Shown here in pieces: positions 1 through 9,266 of a stretch of DNA of 37,789 nt. The notes below the pieces were generated by a model, which saw only the letters and a program-made list of their open reading frames with translations, was not told the DNA's origin and did not search any database. Made by a program: the position numbers and the translations under genes. The stretch is from Candidatus Poribacteria bacterium. GTDB taxonomy: Bacteria; Poribacteria; WGA-4E; UBA9662. The DNA lies in assembly GCA_002709695.1 (NCBI GenBank), contig PAQF01000045.1, forward strand, positions 1 to 37,789. The letters run 5' to 3'. Every line of letters begins with the position of its first letter. Within the stretch, counting starts at the first letter, position 1.

Positions 1-135
1 CCAATCAATGCTCAATGGCGGAGTAAAACCCATGATGAATATGAAGCCTATACGACTGACGGTAGTTTACTGGACATTAAAATTGATGGCAAATTTAACG
101 ATTGGGACGACATCAGAACCACATACGGTTGTTAG
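1..135 (+). pseudogene. truncated copy of the CBM9-like secreted protein gene (cut by the window edge)
   Basis: The frame open from base 1 begins PINAQWRSKTHDEYEAYTTD and matches residues from about 23 to 57 of the intact gene downstream (181-1065). It then reads DDIRTTYGC and ends at TAG (133-135). The DNA aligns to the downstream gene through base 141. A 5-base deletion, corresponding to TTAGA in the intact copy, shifts the frame and creates the early stop. No further homology to the intact gene is seen after base 141. The 5' part, including any signal peptide, lies outside the window, so this is a decayed tandem copy or the scar of an unequal duplication. Confidence 0.7.
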
Positions 136-141
136 TACCAA
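1..141 (+). repeat. direct repeat, copy 1 of 2 (partner 247-392)
   Basis: Bases 1-107 match 247-353 with one mismatch (base 4). From 108 to 141 the copies differ by further transitions and a 5-base deletion relative to copy 2. The two copies start 246 bases apart. All substitutions counted by eye are transitions (G/A or T/C). Confidence 0.85.
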
Positions 142-180
142 ACACATTCTACAACATACAACACTATAGGGGGAGGAATA

Positions 181-1065
181 ATGAGAGCAAATAGCTGCGT
201 TATTTTCACATCCATATTTTTAGTATTTTTTATTTTAGTTACACTACCAGTCAATGCTCAATGGCGGAGTAAAACCCATGATGAATATGAAGCCTATACG
301 ACTGACGGTAGTTTACTGGACATTAAAATTGATGGCAAATTTAACGATTGGGATGGTATCTTAGAAGGGCCACGTGCGGTTGTTGGTACCAATGGCAAAC
401 CTTTTAAAGGGGTTAAGAACGAAACAAAAGCAGGTGGAGAGAAGACATTTGAAGAGCATGGTGGAGGCAAATGGAACGGTAAAGCTGACCATGAAACTGG
501 CGTTATGTTCGTTTGGGAACCAGGTGCATTCTATCTTGGCCTTATCGTCGCTGACGATGAACACGAAAACAAAGCTAACAATGGTTGGAACGGGGATGCA
601 GTACAACTGGCTTTTGAAATGGCAGGTAAACGAGCTGCTGGCAGTAAGCTTCACCTGATTAATTGGGCCCTACCACATAAATCAGAATTGTGCAATCATA
701 ATGGATTAGCTAAAGGTGATGATTGTATAATCCATTATGAAAGAACCTTTGAAAATAAAAAAGTTGATTTGGCTATCGTCCGCAATAAAGCGAAAAAAAC
801 CACCTATTATGAATCCAGATTTCCTGCAGATGAACTCGGTGTCGGCGCATTCAAGGCTGGCATGAAATTTGGTGTCGGTATTTGCGTAAATGATGGTGAC
901 AACGATACTCCAGGTCAGACCGGTTGGAGTGGTTGGTATCCACATGCAATTGTCTTTGGTAAAAATTCTGAGAAAACCGGTTTGGTGGTTTTAACCAATG
1001 CACCGTTTGCAGTAGGCCCAACAGGTAAACTAACAACAAAATGGGCCGCTATCAGAACCAAATAG
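181..1065 (+). CDS. secreted carbohydrate-binding family 9-like (CBM9/DOMON-like) protein
   Basis: This 294-residue protein has a clear Sec signal peptide (residues 1-26, ending VNA before QW). The mature part is a single CBM9-like beta-sandwich. It opens with a KIDGKFNDWDG strand (about 49-59), the usual 'small change of identity' start of these domains, followed by FYLGLIVADDEHE (about 117-129), GWNGDAVQLAFE (135-146) and a C-terminal ESRFPADELG ... GWSGWYPHAIVFG segment. In this family such domains bind sugars or mediate surface attachment, and no catalytic domain is attached here. The start is supported by a strong ribosome binding site (GGGGGAGG) about 8 bases upstream of ATG. A truncated copy lies just upstream. 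The ligand is unknown; an exported glycan-binding role is inferred. Confidence 0.8.
   Translation: MRANSCVIFTSIFLVFFILVTLPVNAQWRSKTHDEYEAYTTDGSLLDIKIDGKFNDWDGILEGPRAVVGTNGKPFKGVKNETKAGGEKTFEEHGGGKWNGKADHETGVMFVWEPGAFYLGLIVADDEHENKANNGWNGDAVQLAFEMAGKRAAGSKLHLINWALPHKSELCNHNGLAKGDDCIIHYERTFENKKVDLAIVRNKAKKTTYYESRFPADELGVGAFKAGMKFGVGICVNDGDNDTPGQTGWSGWYPHAIVFGKNSEKTGLVVLTNAPFAVGPTGKLTTKWAAIRTK
247..392 (+). repeat. direct repeat, copy 2 of 2 (inside the intact CBM9-like gene)
   Basis: This is the partner of bases 1-141. It covers codons from the end of the signal peptide (LPVNAQW) to the segment VVGTNG of the intact gene. It is the functional-looking copy because its frame stays open to 1065. 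Confidence 0.85.
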
Positions 1066-1189
1066 AGTAAACACCCTAGATCAGTTCAGCACCCACAAGA
1101 ACCCTTCACTCGGATAACATTACACACAGAAATAGAGTGAAGAGCTCTTTCATTTTGTCTACCGGTCGAATACGTTTGTACACCCTCAA

Positions 1190-3082
1190 TCAACCAAACC
1201 AAACACCATAGCTACGAAAGATGTCATTCCCAACAGCCCCAAGAATGCCCCAGTAAGATTCCCGCGGTAAAGAAATGCCCGAGAGCAACACCCAAAAACC
1301 GGGTATAAGTTTGCGGTAAAGCCCAAACTCACCCAACCGAGTAATTAGTAATTTTAACAGCCAAGCAGAAAGAAAAGCACCTCACAATGGGTCCCCATAG
1401 GCTGTTACCATAGCAAATCCAAGAGGATGGAAAGGAAACTGAAGAAAGTTGCAACGAAAAGTGGCTAATAACGAAATACAAAGCCAAAACTGACTGCACT
1501 CGTTCGGACATAATCAGGCGAATTTGGGGACACTTGATACCCTCTTAAATATCATATTCCTGCTGGATCAACGACGCACCACGTGTGCCTCCCCGAACTC
1601 CGTCGCCACCTTCCAGGATATTCGCACCATCTTCATAGAAAGCCATAATATGAATCCAGTATCCACCTGATAACCCAACGACAAGTGCTAACATGATAAC
1701 AACAGACATAGCACGACGATTCATTTTAACATCATCACAAAGCTTAATAGCCTCCAATTAATATGCCATAAACGCGGGGAAATAACCTCGTGACAAAAAA
1801 TTCAAGCTGGCGAAGACGCTTAAATTCTGAAAGCTACCGTTATGAATGAATGCTTTTGGTCCAAACGCATTGAGCATCACACGTTTATACTCGCCATAGG
1901 GAAAAAGCCAAGATGAGACTAAAGAAGAAAAGGGCTGTAAAAACTGTCATTACTGCAACAACACACCACAGACAAATGAAAACCAGACCACTAACCACAC
2001 CAAAGAAAACGAGGCGAAATGAAAGAGGTTCATTCCTATCATCGGTTGACGACAAACCAAATGCTTTGCAGACAACATCTAGGATCTGTCGTTTCCCAAC
2101 TCAGAAGAAAGCAACTGCTAATGCTAGAAACGCACCACTGCTTTGATCATGCACATACGGAAAGCCCGGCAAATTATAGCCAAGTGCTGACGTAACAACA
2201 GCCTCAATTTTTAAGACAAAATAAAAGAACTAGATAGAAAAATTAACATCCAAAAGCATAAAAGATAGCGGAACGAAATTGAAAGGAAATTGGCCGCTCA
2301 ACAAATAAAACGCCGAAATTGAAACTTCTACCAGGTGAAAGAAATGCAGGATGAGAAGCATGAACAATATTCAATAGATTGTAAAAAAAGCAAGCCCAAA
2401 TCCAATCCACATGCATTGGTTACGAAAGAAAAGAGCAACCAATAATTTAGGGTTTTCTTTTCGGGAAATCTCAAGACCAAATCTAGCAACGGGAAATACA
2501 AGCCGCTCTTGATCTACCCATTGCCGCCGAAAAATAACCACCACACAAAGCACTGTTCAAAAAAGTGCAATGAGCATCAATGTCCAAAAGAATAATGGGA
2601 CTATCCAATCCCCTCCAAGGCACAAAATTGCCATGACCTGTACCTTCATATGAATCAATAATTGCCTGTTTGTTGGTAATAACAAACCAATCAGGTAAAT
2701 ACTGATTCAAAAGAGAATATTCATTTTTCTAAGGAAGCATAGTAAAATGGCGCCGTAAGTACAGGCAAAAAATACCGTACCATCCCAACTGATGACATAG
2801 AGATTACAATAGAAATCGTACTGTAGATAACAATGATTTCAGCTTGTGATAACGAAAGGAAACTAGCAAAACGACGAAATATAGGATTAAACAACAACAA
2901 GACAAATCAATGCCGCTACAGCAGAAATTAGGTGGTACTGACTCACCAATCTGAGTTGAATGAGTAATTAAGCCAGTATGTGTCAGCCAATAATTGCCAA
3001 TCCAGATAAAAATCAATGACAAAACAGCAGATCGAATCGTCAGGCCAGAAACAAGTTTTTCTGGAACCTCTTTACTCAACAT
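1190..3082 (-). pseudogene. decayed DUF6785/DUF6784-type polytopic membrane protein
   Basis: No long frame is open, but the minus strand can be read as one protein if frames are switched several times. In order: an N-terminal membrane segment from 3082 (GLTIRSAVLSLIFIWIGNYW); then NPIFRRFASFLSLSQAEIIV (about 2880-2820) and SVGMVRYFLPVLTAPFYYAS; then NQYLPDWFVI, SYEGTG and RRQWVDQERLVFPVARFGLE (about 2710-2450); then SGAFLALAVAFFWVGKRQIL (about 2150-2090); then RRAMSVVIMLALVVGLSGGY (about 1720-1660); then FPFHPLGFAMVTAYGDPL, an in-frame TGA, FLSAWLLKLLITRLG and LYRKLIPGFW, ending at TGA 1192-1190. This order and these motifs are what I recall for the family named DUF6785 (with DUF6784), which is common in Poribacteria, Armatimonadetes and Planctomycetes and has no known function. 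At least five frameshifts and stops are present, so the gene is dead unless the assembly is very poor here. Confidence 0.8.
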
Positions 3083-3848
3083 TTATAATATTATAACGGG
3101 AGGAAAATCATAGTTCCAAATTAGGATTAAGTGATCGTTGACTTAAATCAATTAAAGAATGCACAAACAGGAAGCAAAAAATACAATCACGCAGAATCAA
3201 CTTCTAAATGACTCCAAAGACAGAAGAGAGAGTTCTTTAAAACCCATCTCCATGATATCCGAAAAAATAGAAATTAGTCACATTTTATCAATTCTTTCTA
3301 TATACTTTAATGGAGCTACTAGACACTCCAAAATCCACAGTGTCAAAATTTAAGTTTGACTTTAAAGAAGCCAAACACAATTCTAAAAGCTGAACAGTAT
3401 AAACATAATAACCTATCTCTCAATTTACGTCCCTGAGGCACAATCTTCAAGATCCCCGCCTCTGAACGCCCTTTTGAGAAGATGGGATCCAGATCTTTTG
3501 CAGTGCGAATATTGTATTATAATCCACGATACAAATAACATTTTTTAGGAAACCAACTAGAACAAGCTACTTGGGAATGAAGACTTTTGATATCCCAAGG
3601 ATTTCCGGCAAAAGAACATGAAACAGCCCAATACCCTCTAATGGTTGTCTACTATCCTCAATGGATGAAAAAGTCCCATCTAGCGTGGATAGAAACTCTA
3701 AGCAAAAAACCTGTTGAGGCCTTAATCAATTACCCAACAAGACAATCAATTATCAAATAGGCTAGTGAAGGATAACCTGTTGTGTAGTTACTAACCTCCA
3801 ACACTACAGATCAGAACTCAGTTAAAATCTTTACACGAGGACCAAGAA
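3083..3848. other. intergenic, 766 bases, no recognisable gene
   Basis: This AT-rich stretch separates the DUF6785-type pseudogene from the ABC ATPase gene. A TATAAT-like box on the minus strand (about 3094-3099) sits directly before the pseudogene start and could be a relic promoter. A 170-base open plus-strand frame at about 3590-3759 reads plausibly (it includes PLMVVYYPQWMKKSHLAWIE) but has no good start or ribosome binding site, and I recognise no family. Confidence 0.5.
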
Positions 3849-4643
3849 ATGATTCAACTGAATCAAGTGGAGAAAACCTATACCAACAACAACGAAAAAA
3901 TCATTGCCTTGCGTCAGGTTACAATGAATGTGGACGAAGGAATTTTCATGGCGATACGTGGCCCTAGTGGATGCGGAAAATCTACATTATTATTTACAGT
4001 TGGAGGATTATTAAAACCTAACAGTGGAACCGTTAGAATAGAGGAGATCGATCTATACACAATTTCTGCTGATCAACGTGCACAATATCGTGCGCAGAAA
4101 ATAGGTTTTGTTTTTCAACGATTTCACTTAGTTCCATACTTGAATGTGCTAGACAATGTCTTGGCAGCCTCACTAGCACTTAAAGACCTGAACAAACAAA
4201 TGAAAATTAATCTTCGTAACCGAGCGTTGGAACTAATTGAACACTTTGGGTTAACAGATCGACTATTACATATTCCTTCAAAACTCTCTACTGGTGAACG
4301 ACAACGGGTAGCCTTAGCACGTGCACTACTCAATCAACCAAGTATATTGCTAGCTGATGAGCCAACTGGCAACTTAGACGATGGAAACACAGAAATGGTA
4401 TATCAGTATTTAATTGCACATACTAACAATGGTGGAACAGTGCTTCTAGCAACACATGACCAACAGGTCGCATCTTACGCACACAAAACAATCCAAATGG
4501 ACAATGGAAAACTCGATCTGAAAACGAAACTCCAGAAAGTTTCAAAAAATCTAGAATTTACAAAGCGAGCGCTTTTTTTGCCGAAACAACTGACTAACAT
4601 ACTAATAAACGTATCTTTAATATTTATCCCCAAGACAAGCTAA
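3849..4643 (+). CDS. LolD/MacB-type ABC transporter ATPase, without an adjacent permease
   Basis: This is an ATP-binding subunit of the LolD/MacB/FtsE-like class, which normally drives an FtsX/MacB-fold permease for lipoprotein release, peptide export or drug efflux. Visible motifs are Walker A GPSGCGKST (38-46), Q-loop Gln90, signature LSTGERQRVALARAL (146-160), Walker B ILLADEPTGN (166-175) and the H-loop ATHDQ (His203). The signature has LSTGE in place of the usual LSGGE/Q. The family is normally about 220-235 residues; this one has 264 because of a tail after residue 224 with a hydrophobic end (LTNILINVSLIFIP). No permease gene is next to it: a pseudogene lies upstream and a dioxygenase downstream. 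The ribosome binding site is weak (GAGG about 10 bases upstream). Confidence 0.85.
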   Translation: MIQLNQVEKTYTNNNEKIIALRQVTMNVDEGIFMAIRGPSGCGKSTLLFTVGGLLKPNSGTVRIEEIDLYTISADQRAQYRAQKIGFVFQRFHLVPYLNVLDNVLAASLALKDLNKQMKINLRNRALELIEHFGLTDRLLHIPSKLSTGERQRVALARALLNQPSILLADEPTGNLDDGNTEMVYQYLIAHTNNGGTVLLATHDQQVASYAHKTIQMDNGKLDLKTKLQKVSKNLEFTKRALFLPKQLTNILINVSLIFIPKTS

Positions 4644-4834
4644 TTATAAAAAACTTCAATATTAAACAAACAATGAGAATCAAAATTACAACATAGTTAA
4701 AAGCTGTAAAAATATTTAAATCAAAAAAGTCCTTATAAAAAGCTAACCAGCTTTATGTGAAATCAAAATTCTATACAAGAAAATGAAATCGATTGTCAAT
4801 ATAAACCAAATCAATTAGCAGGAAACAGTTAACA

Positions 4835-5659
4835 ATGAGACGTCGTGAATTCTTTGTTAAAAACGGATACTGGGTTGAACCAGACCCACTATTTTCAGGA
4901 ACTGAGCTAAAAATGTATCAGCAATCAATGATGGAAATCATGAACCATAGATATAAATCAGGACGTGAACCAATGTCAGGCAGGAACTGGCCAAACCAAA
5001 CTGATTCAAACGGACTAATACAAATCAATAACGCCTGGTGGGCAGGAGGGGCCATCCGTGAACTTGCGTTAAATTCTCGTCTGGGAAAAATTGCGTCGGA
5101 ACTTCTACAGGCAAATGGCACTTGCATGTGGCACGATCAACTATTATACAAACCACCACGTTCAGTAGATGATCCAACTAAAGGTAATGTTGGTTGGCAC
5201 CAAGACTGGAACTACTGGAAGGTGTGCGACAAACCAGACATGATAACTGCTTGGGTAGCTTTAGATGATGTCAGGGTAGAAAATGGCGCTATGATGTTTG
5301 TTCCCGGAAGCCATAGGTGGAAACAAGCAATTAAAGCCTCAGATCGCACTCTGGACATGGAATACACACTCAGTCAAGTCAAAGTGCCAAAAGGCGAAAA
5401 ACTAGATATCGTCCACTGTGAACTGAAAGCTGGTTGTGTTAGCTTCCATCACGCAATCACTCTACATGGATCAGGTCCTAACCTCAGCCAAAAGCCAAGG
5501 ATCAGTTTAGCCATCCACATGGTTGCGGACCATGTGCGATATACTACAGCAAACAAAGCTTCTCACAGCAATCTGGAAGTATGTCCACGAGAAGAGAGCG
5601 AACTCTTTCGTGGAAAGCAACACCCAGTAATCTGGCAAAAAGCACCTCATGGTTACTAA
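4835..5659 (+). CDS. phytanoyl-CoA dioxygenase (PhyH) family Fe(II)/2-oxoglutarate oxygenase
   Basis: This 274-residue cytoplasmic oxygenase belongs to the PhyH family, whose members hydroxylate small molecules using Fe(II), O2 and 2-oxoglutarate. The iron triad is His122 and Asp124 in GWHQDWNYW plus His211 in LHGSGPN. Arg222 in PRISLAIHM is the expected 2-oxoglutarate carboxylate ligand. The core WVALDDVRVENGAMMFVPGSH (about 140-160) is typical of the family. Length is normal. It stands alone between the ABC ATPase (191-base AT-rich gap) and a convergent dehydrogenase gene 41 bases downstream. Its substrate cannot be read from the sequence. It is one of three PhyH genes in the window, and they are clearly different from one another. 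Confidence 0.9.
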   Translation: MRRREFFVKNGYWVEPDPLFSGTELKMYQQSMMEIMNHRYKSGREPMSGRNWPNQTDSNGLIQINNAWWAGGAIRELALNSRLGKIASELLQANGTCMWHDQLLYKPPRSVDDPTKGNVGWHQDWNYWKVCDKPDMITAWVALDDVRVENGAMMFVPGSHRWKQAIKASDRTLDMEYTLSQVKVPKGEKLDIVHCELKAGCVSFHHAITLHGSGPNLSQKPRISLAIHMVADHVRYTTANKASHSNLEVCPREESELFRGKQHPVIWQKAPHGY

Positions 5660-5700
5660 ACCCCTAAGATAGAAACCAAATTGGTGTTAACACAAACTGC

Positions 5701-6708
5701 TTAACTTTCAATCAGACGGAAGCGTCGTTTTGTACCCTGCAAAACCTCTGGATTAACAATTGCTTCTGGAATTTTTCCTGTCAGTACTTCCAAAATCCCA
5801 GTGGCTGCCGAAATTTGCAAATCATTAATCGATTCATCCGACCAAAACGCAGCATGCGGCGTAATAATGACATTATCTAGATCTAGCAACGCAAAATCAG
5901 CAGATGGAGGTTCTTCCGGCAACACATCAAGGCCAGCTCCAGCAATCCAATCCTCCTTCAGTGCCTGACAAAGTGCATCATGATCCACAACACCACCACG
6001 AGCAGTATTAATTAAATAAGCAGTCGATTTCATCCTGCTAAGGGCTTCAGCATCAATTAAGTTACTCGTCTCAGGCACAAGTGGACAATGAATAGTAATA
6101 AAGTCTGATTCTGTCAGAAGTTCTTCAAAACTAACATTTTTGACACCACAGTCCTCTGCGACTGTATCAGTCAGACTCGGTGAGAAAGCTAAGACTTCCA
6201 TACCAAACCCTTTCGCTTTTGGCACAAGAAGCCGCCCGATTTTACCAAAACCGATAATACCAAGCTTTTGACCCCGAATACGATACATTTGCGGCCCGAT
6301 ATTACGGTCCCAACTTCTATTCTTAACCTCATTATGCAGTCTTGGAACCTTACGTGCCATTGCCAAAACCAAAGCCATAGCATGATCAGAGACTTCTTCA
6401 AGACAATAAGTCGGAACATTGAATACAACCATGCCCAAACTAGTAGCAGTTGACACATCAATGTTATCTAATCCAATTCCATATCGACCAATAACCTGAC
6501 ATTTCTTAGCGGCCTTTACCACATCAGTCGTTACTTTTGCCCAATTCGTTAAAATGCCATCAACGTCGGGAGCATATTTCAAGAACTCGATTTCTGTGCC
6601 TGTCTCAGCAACAATAAGCTCGGCACCAATAGCTGATAAGACCTCACGTTCCGGTTCTAGCGTTTCCCAGGCATAATCAGTTATTAAAATTTTTTTCGGC
6701 TCACTCAT
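5701..6708 (-). CDS. D-2-hydroxyacid dehydrogenase (phosphoglycerate dehydrogenase-like, no ACT domain)
   Basis: This NAD-dependent D-isomer-specific 2-hydroxyacid dehydrogenase is 335 residues long. The Rossmann motif GFGKIG (153-158) is followed by the catalytic set: Arg237 in NTARGG, Glu266 in DVLPEEPP and His285 in ITPHAAFWSDE. It resembles short SerA or CtBP-type enzymes and lacks the C-terminal ACT regulatory domain of long SerA. It is the last gene of a three-gene minus-strand operon with a Gfo/Idh dehydrogenase and a xylose-isomerase-like protein, so reduction or oxidation of a sugar-derived 2-keto acid is more likely than serine synthesis (inference). The gap to the preceding gene is 70 bases and only an AAAGAA-like ribosome binding site is visible. 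Confidence 0.88.
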   Translation of the reverse strand: MSEPKKILITDYAWETLEPEREVLSAIGAELIVAETGTEIEFLKYAPDVDGILTNWAKVTTDVVKAAKKCQVIGRYGIGLDNIDVSTATSLGMVVFNVPTYCLEEVSDHAMALVLAMARKVPRLHNEVKNRSWDRNIGPQMYRIRGQKLGIIGFGKIGRLLVPKAKGFGMEVLAFSPSLTDTVAEDCGVKNVSFEELLTESDFITIHCPLVPETSNLIDAEALSRMKSTAYLINTARGGVVDHDALCQALKEDWIAGAGLDVLPEEPPSADFALLDLDNVIITPHAAFWSDESINDLQISAATGILEVLTGKIPEAIVNPEVLQGTKRRFRLIES

Positions 6709-6778
6709 ATTATTTCTTTACGAAATGAGCATGTCACAACCACAGTAACACGCTCAAGATTAATTTTTAATTTGATAA

Positions 6779-7804
6779 CTACTCTGCAAACTGAGCATCA
6801 AAAGCAATATTAGATGTAGGGAAATCCACTTTTCGAACAAAATCGCAAGCTTCTGCAGCACCATGCTCGCGATCCATGCGACCATCTTCCCATTCAACCG
6901 ACAAAGGCCCATCATAACGTATATCATTTAACGCTACAATAATATCTTCAAACTCAATATCACCATGCCCAAGGGACCGGAAATCCCAGTAGCGACGTGG
7001 ATCAGTAAAATCAGTATGACCACCAAAAACTCCTACTGTACCATCACCATGCCCCCACCACACATCCTTCATATGTACGTGATAAATCCGATCAGCAAAA
7101 ACTCGGATAAACTTGACGTAATCAACGCCCTGATAACCGAGATGTGACGGATCATAATTAAAACCAAACCGTACATGCCCATCAACAGCATCAATCGCTC
7201 GCTGGGACGATGCAATGTCAAAAGCGATTTCGGTGGGATGCACTTCAAGACCAAAATTAACATTAACTTCATCAAAAGCATCAAGAATAGGTATAAAACG
7301 CCCACCAAAATCCTCGAATCCTTTATCCCAGTAATCTTGACTCGTTGGAGGGAATGCATAAATAGAATGCCAGATACTTGAACCAGTAAAACCATTGACA
7401 ACTGCGGGAAACTCTTCCCCTTCAGGTCGAGCATCAATCAATAGTCGACAGGCTTTAGCTGAATCAATCATCTTTTGCGCAGCACGCTGACGAACGCCCT
7501 CTGGATCTCCATCCCCCCAAACGTCTTCGGGTAAAATTTCCTTATGTCGGTCATCGATATTATCACAAATTGCCTGTCCTACCAAATGATTGGATATAGA
7601 ATATGCCGTAAGTCCATATTTACCCAAAGTATCCCATCGTGTTTTGACATAACCATCATCAGATAAAGCCTTGTCAACTTCAAAGTGATCTCCCCAACAG
7701 GCCAGTTCAATACCATCGTAGCCGAAGCTGCTGGCTTTTTGGCAGGCCGTATCAAAATCCAAATCTGCCCACTGACCAGTGAATAGGGTTACAGGTCTCG
7801 ACAT
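6779..7804 (-). CDS. sugar phosphate isomerase/epimerase (xylose isomerase-like TIM barrel)
   Basis: This 341-residue AP endonuclease family 2/xylose-isomerase-like TIM barrel is of the type that isomerises or epimerises sugars, inosose or keto-sugars with a divalent metal. Metal-ligand-type motifs appear in barrel order: [14 protein letters not shown] near the start, [39 protein letters not shown] and [13 protein letters not shown]. The strong ribosome binding site AGAGGAGAA precedes ATG. The gene lies 36 bases after the Gfo/Idh gene, a pairing typical of inositol- or aldose-catabolic operons. The exact substrate is not determinable. Confidence 0.87.
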   Translation of the reverse strand: MSRPVTLFTGQWADLDFDTACQKASSFGYDGIELACWGDHFEVDKALSDDGYVKTRWDTLGKYGLTAYSISNHLVGQAICDNIDDRHKEILPEDVWGDGDPEGVRQRAAQKMIDSAKACRLLIDARPEGEEFPAVVNGFTGSSIWHSIYAFPPTSQDYWDKGFEDFGGRFIPILDAFDEVNVNFGLEVHPTEIAFDIASSQRAIDAVDGHVRFGFNYDPSHLGYQGVDYVKFIRVFADRIYHVHMKDVWWGHGDGTVGVFGGHTDFTDPRRYWDFRSLGHGDIEFEDIIVALNDIRYDGPLSVEWEDGRMDREHGAAEACDFVRKVDFPTSNIAFDAQFAE

Positions 7805-7840
7805 TTTATATTCTCCTCTTCTATATTGTATTAATAAAAC

Positions 7841-9013
7841 TTATTGCGGGGGGGTATAGCTGGCATTAATCCAAGCACGTGCCTTTCCGCTCTCGACAGC
7901 TTTATGAATAAAATGTACACCAATGGCACCATCTTGAACTGTCGGAAAATCACTATCAAACGTACCAAGATCATAACCGGCAATCTTTGCCGAAATAGTG
8001 CGTGAAGCATTCACGTATATATTAGCAAAAGCTTCGATAAACGCTTCCGGATGACCAAAAGGTATCCGAGAATTATGGATAGCAATCTCTGACAGATAAT
8101 CATTTCCACGTTTATACACTTGTTCCGGTCCATCCGGGTACTTAACAGACAAATAATTTGGATTTTCCTGCCTCCACTTAAGAGACGCCTTAGTACCATA
8201 AACACGGATGTTAATATCGTTCTCCTCACCAACTGAAATCTGCGAAGCGTAGAGAATTCCACGCGCCCCACCCTTGTAATGCACAAGCAGATTCCCATCA
8301 TCCTCAAGCTGACGTCCAGAAACAAAAGTTGTTAGGTCCGCGCAAATTTCTTCAATCTCCAGCTCAGTGATATAGCGTGCTAGATTTTCTGCATGCGATC
8401 CAATATCACCAATACACGACGATACACCTGCTTGATTTGGATCCGTTCGCCAAACTGCTTGTTTGGCCCCTTCAGCTTCTAACAATGTAGCTAACCAACC
8501 CTGTGGATACTCTACAACAACCTTCCGAATTTCACCTAGTTCACCATTCCGAACAAGCTCACGCGCCTGCTTAACCATTGGATAACCAGTGTAATTATGT
8601 GTTAAAGCAAAAACAGTCCCATGTTTTGAAACAAGTTTACAAAGTGACTCTGCATCTTCCACAGTATTTGTCATAGGCTTGTCACAAACGACATGAAACC
8701 CAGCTTCGATAAAAACTTTTGCCACGTGAAAATGGACATGATTAGGCGTAACAATTGAGACAAAATCGATCCGCTCTCCATCTGGGAGAAGACTTTCCTG
8801 CTCCGCCATTTCCTGATACGAACTATACACGCGACTCGAATCCAAAAGAAGTTCTTCACCTTGTTGACGAGATTTATCTGGGTCAGACGAGAACGCCCCC
8901 GCAACCAGCTCAATTTCCCCATCAAGTGCCGCAGCCTTCCGATGCACCGCCCCAATAAAAGCTCCAGGTCCGCCACCAACCATACCATAGCGAATTCTCC
9001 TTCCAAGCGACAT
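7841..9013 (-). CDS. Gfo/Idh/MocA family NAD(P)-dependent oxidoreductase
   Basis: This 390-residue protein has an N-terminal Rossmann fold with GGGPGAF (13-19) and the family's catalytic lysine motif as CDKPM (Lys112, where many members have EKP). The C-terminal alpha/beta dimer domain carries [12 protein letters not shown], the usual D...H active-site segment. Such enzymes oxidise or reduce a sugar or inositol hydroxyl. It is the first gene of the operon at 9013-5701 and has a GAGGAG ribosome binding site. The promoter at 9070-9098 matches the sigma70 consensus almost perfectly. Confidence 0.92.
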   Translation of the reverse strand: MSLGRRIRYGMVGGGPGAFIGAVHRKAAALDGEIELVAGAFSSDPDKSRQQGEELLLDSSRVYSSYQEMAEQESLLPDGERIDFVSIVTPNHVHFHVAKVFIEAGFHVVCDKPMTNTVEDAESLCKLVSKHGTVFALTHNYTGYPMVKQARELVRNGELGEIRKVVVEYPQGWLATLLEAEGAKQAVWRTDPNQAGVSSCIGDIGSHAENLARYITELEIEEICADLTTFVSGRQLEDDGNLLVHYKGGARGILYASQISVGEENDINIRVYGTKASLKWRQENPNYLSVKYPDGPEQVYKRGNDYLSEIAIHNSRIPFGHPEAFIEAFANIYVNASRTISAKIAGYDLGTFDSDFPTVQDGAIGVHFIHKAVESGKARAWINASYTPPQ

Positions 9014-9069
9014 TGTTTATGCTCTCCTCAACTACATATTTAAAAATCTGGTCCATCTGACAATGGCTG

Positions 9070-9098
9070 ATTATAGCATGACAACCCCCTATTGTCAA
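9070..9098 (-). promoter_or_regulatory. sigma70-type promoter for the Gfo/Idh operon, with overlapping inverted repeat
   Basis: On the minus strand TTGACA (9098-9093) and TATAAT (9075-9070) are separated by exactly 17 bases, both matching consensus in full. Transcription would start near 9063, about 50 bases before the Gfo/Idh ATG. The inverted repeat TGACAA-N7-TTGTCA (9079-9097) overlaps the -35 box and spacer, where a repressor could block polymerase. The regulator is unknown. Confidence 0.75.
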
Positions 9099-9157
9099 TC
9101 GAGCGACATACAGATCAATTCTCGCCTATTAAGACACATTCGCAAATCCAATTTCAA

Positions 9158-9186
9158 TTGACAAATCCCAGCTATATAAGTATTAT
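9158..9186 (+). promoter_or_regulatory. sigma70-type promoter for the lytic transglycosylase gene
   Basis: TTGACA (9158-9163), a 17-base spacer and TATTAT (9181-9186) lie on the plus strand about 80 bases before the ATG at 9267. The -35 box matches consensus fully and the -10 box at 5 of 6. It is divergent from the Gfo/Idh promoter. Confidence 0.6.
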
Positions 9187-9266
9187 TGCTGAAGAAGCAG
9201 GGTTAAAATCCGACATCCGCAACAAGACAAAAATCATTAATAATTTCATCAATTTTTGGGTTGAGT

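Noticed and set aside
3590-3759. plausible-looking short plus-strand frame (YYPQWMKKSHLAWIE)
   Set aside because: No start codon with a ribosome binding site, no recognised family, and only about 57 codons; it could be chance or an old remnant.
5684-5693. perfect 10-base palindrome GTGTTAACAC between convergent genes
   Set aside because: No loop and no T-run, so it is not a convincing terminator; a palindrome this short is expected by chance in AT-rich DNA.
5701-6708. serine-pathway SerA
   Set aside because: No ACT domain and a sugar-catabolic operon context make a general D-2-hydroxyacid dehydrogenase the safer call.
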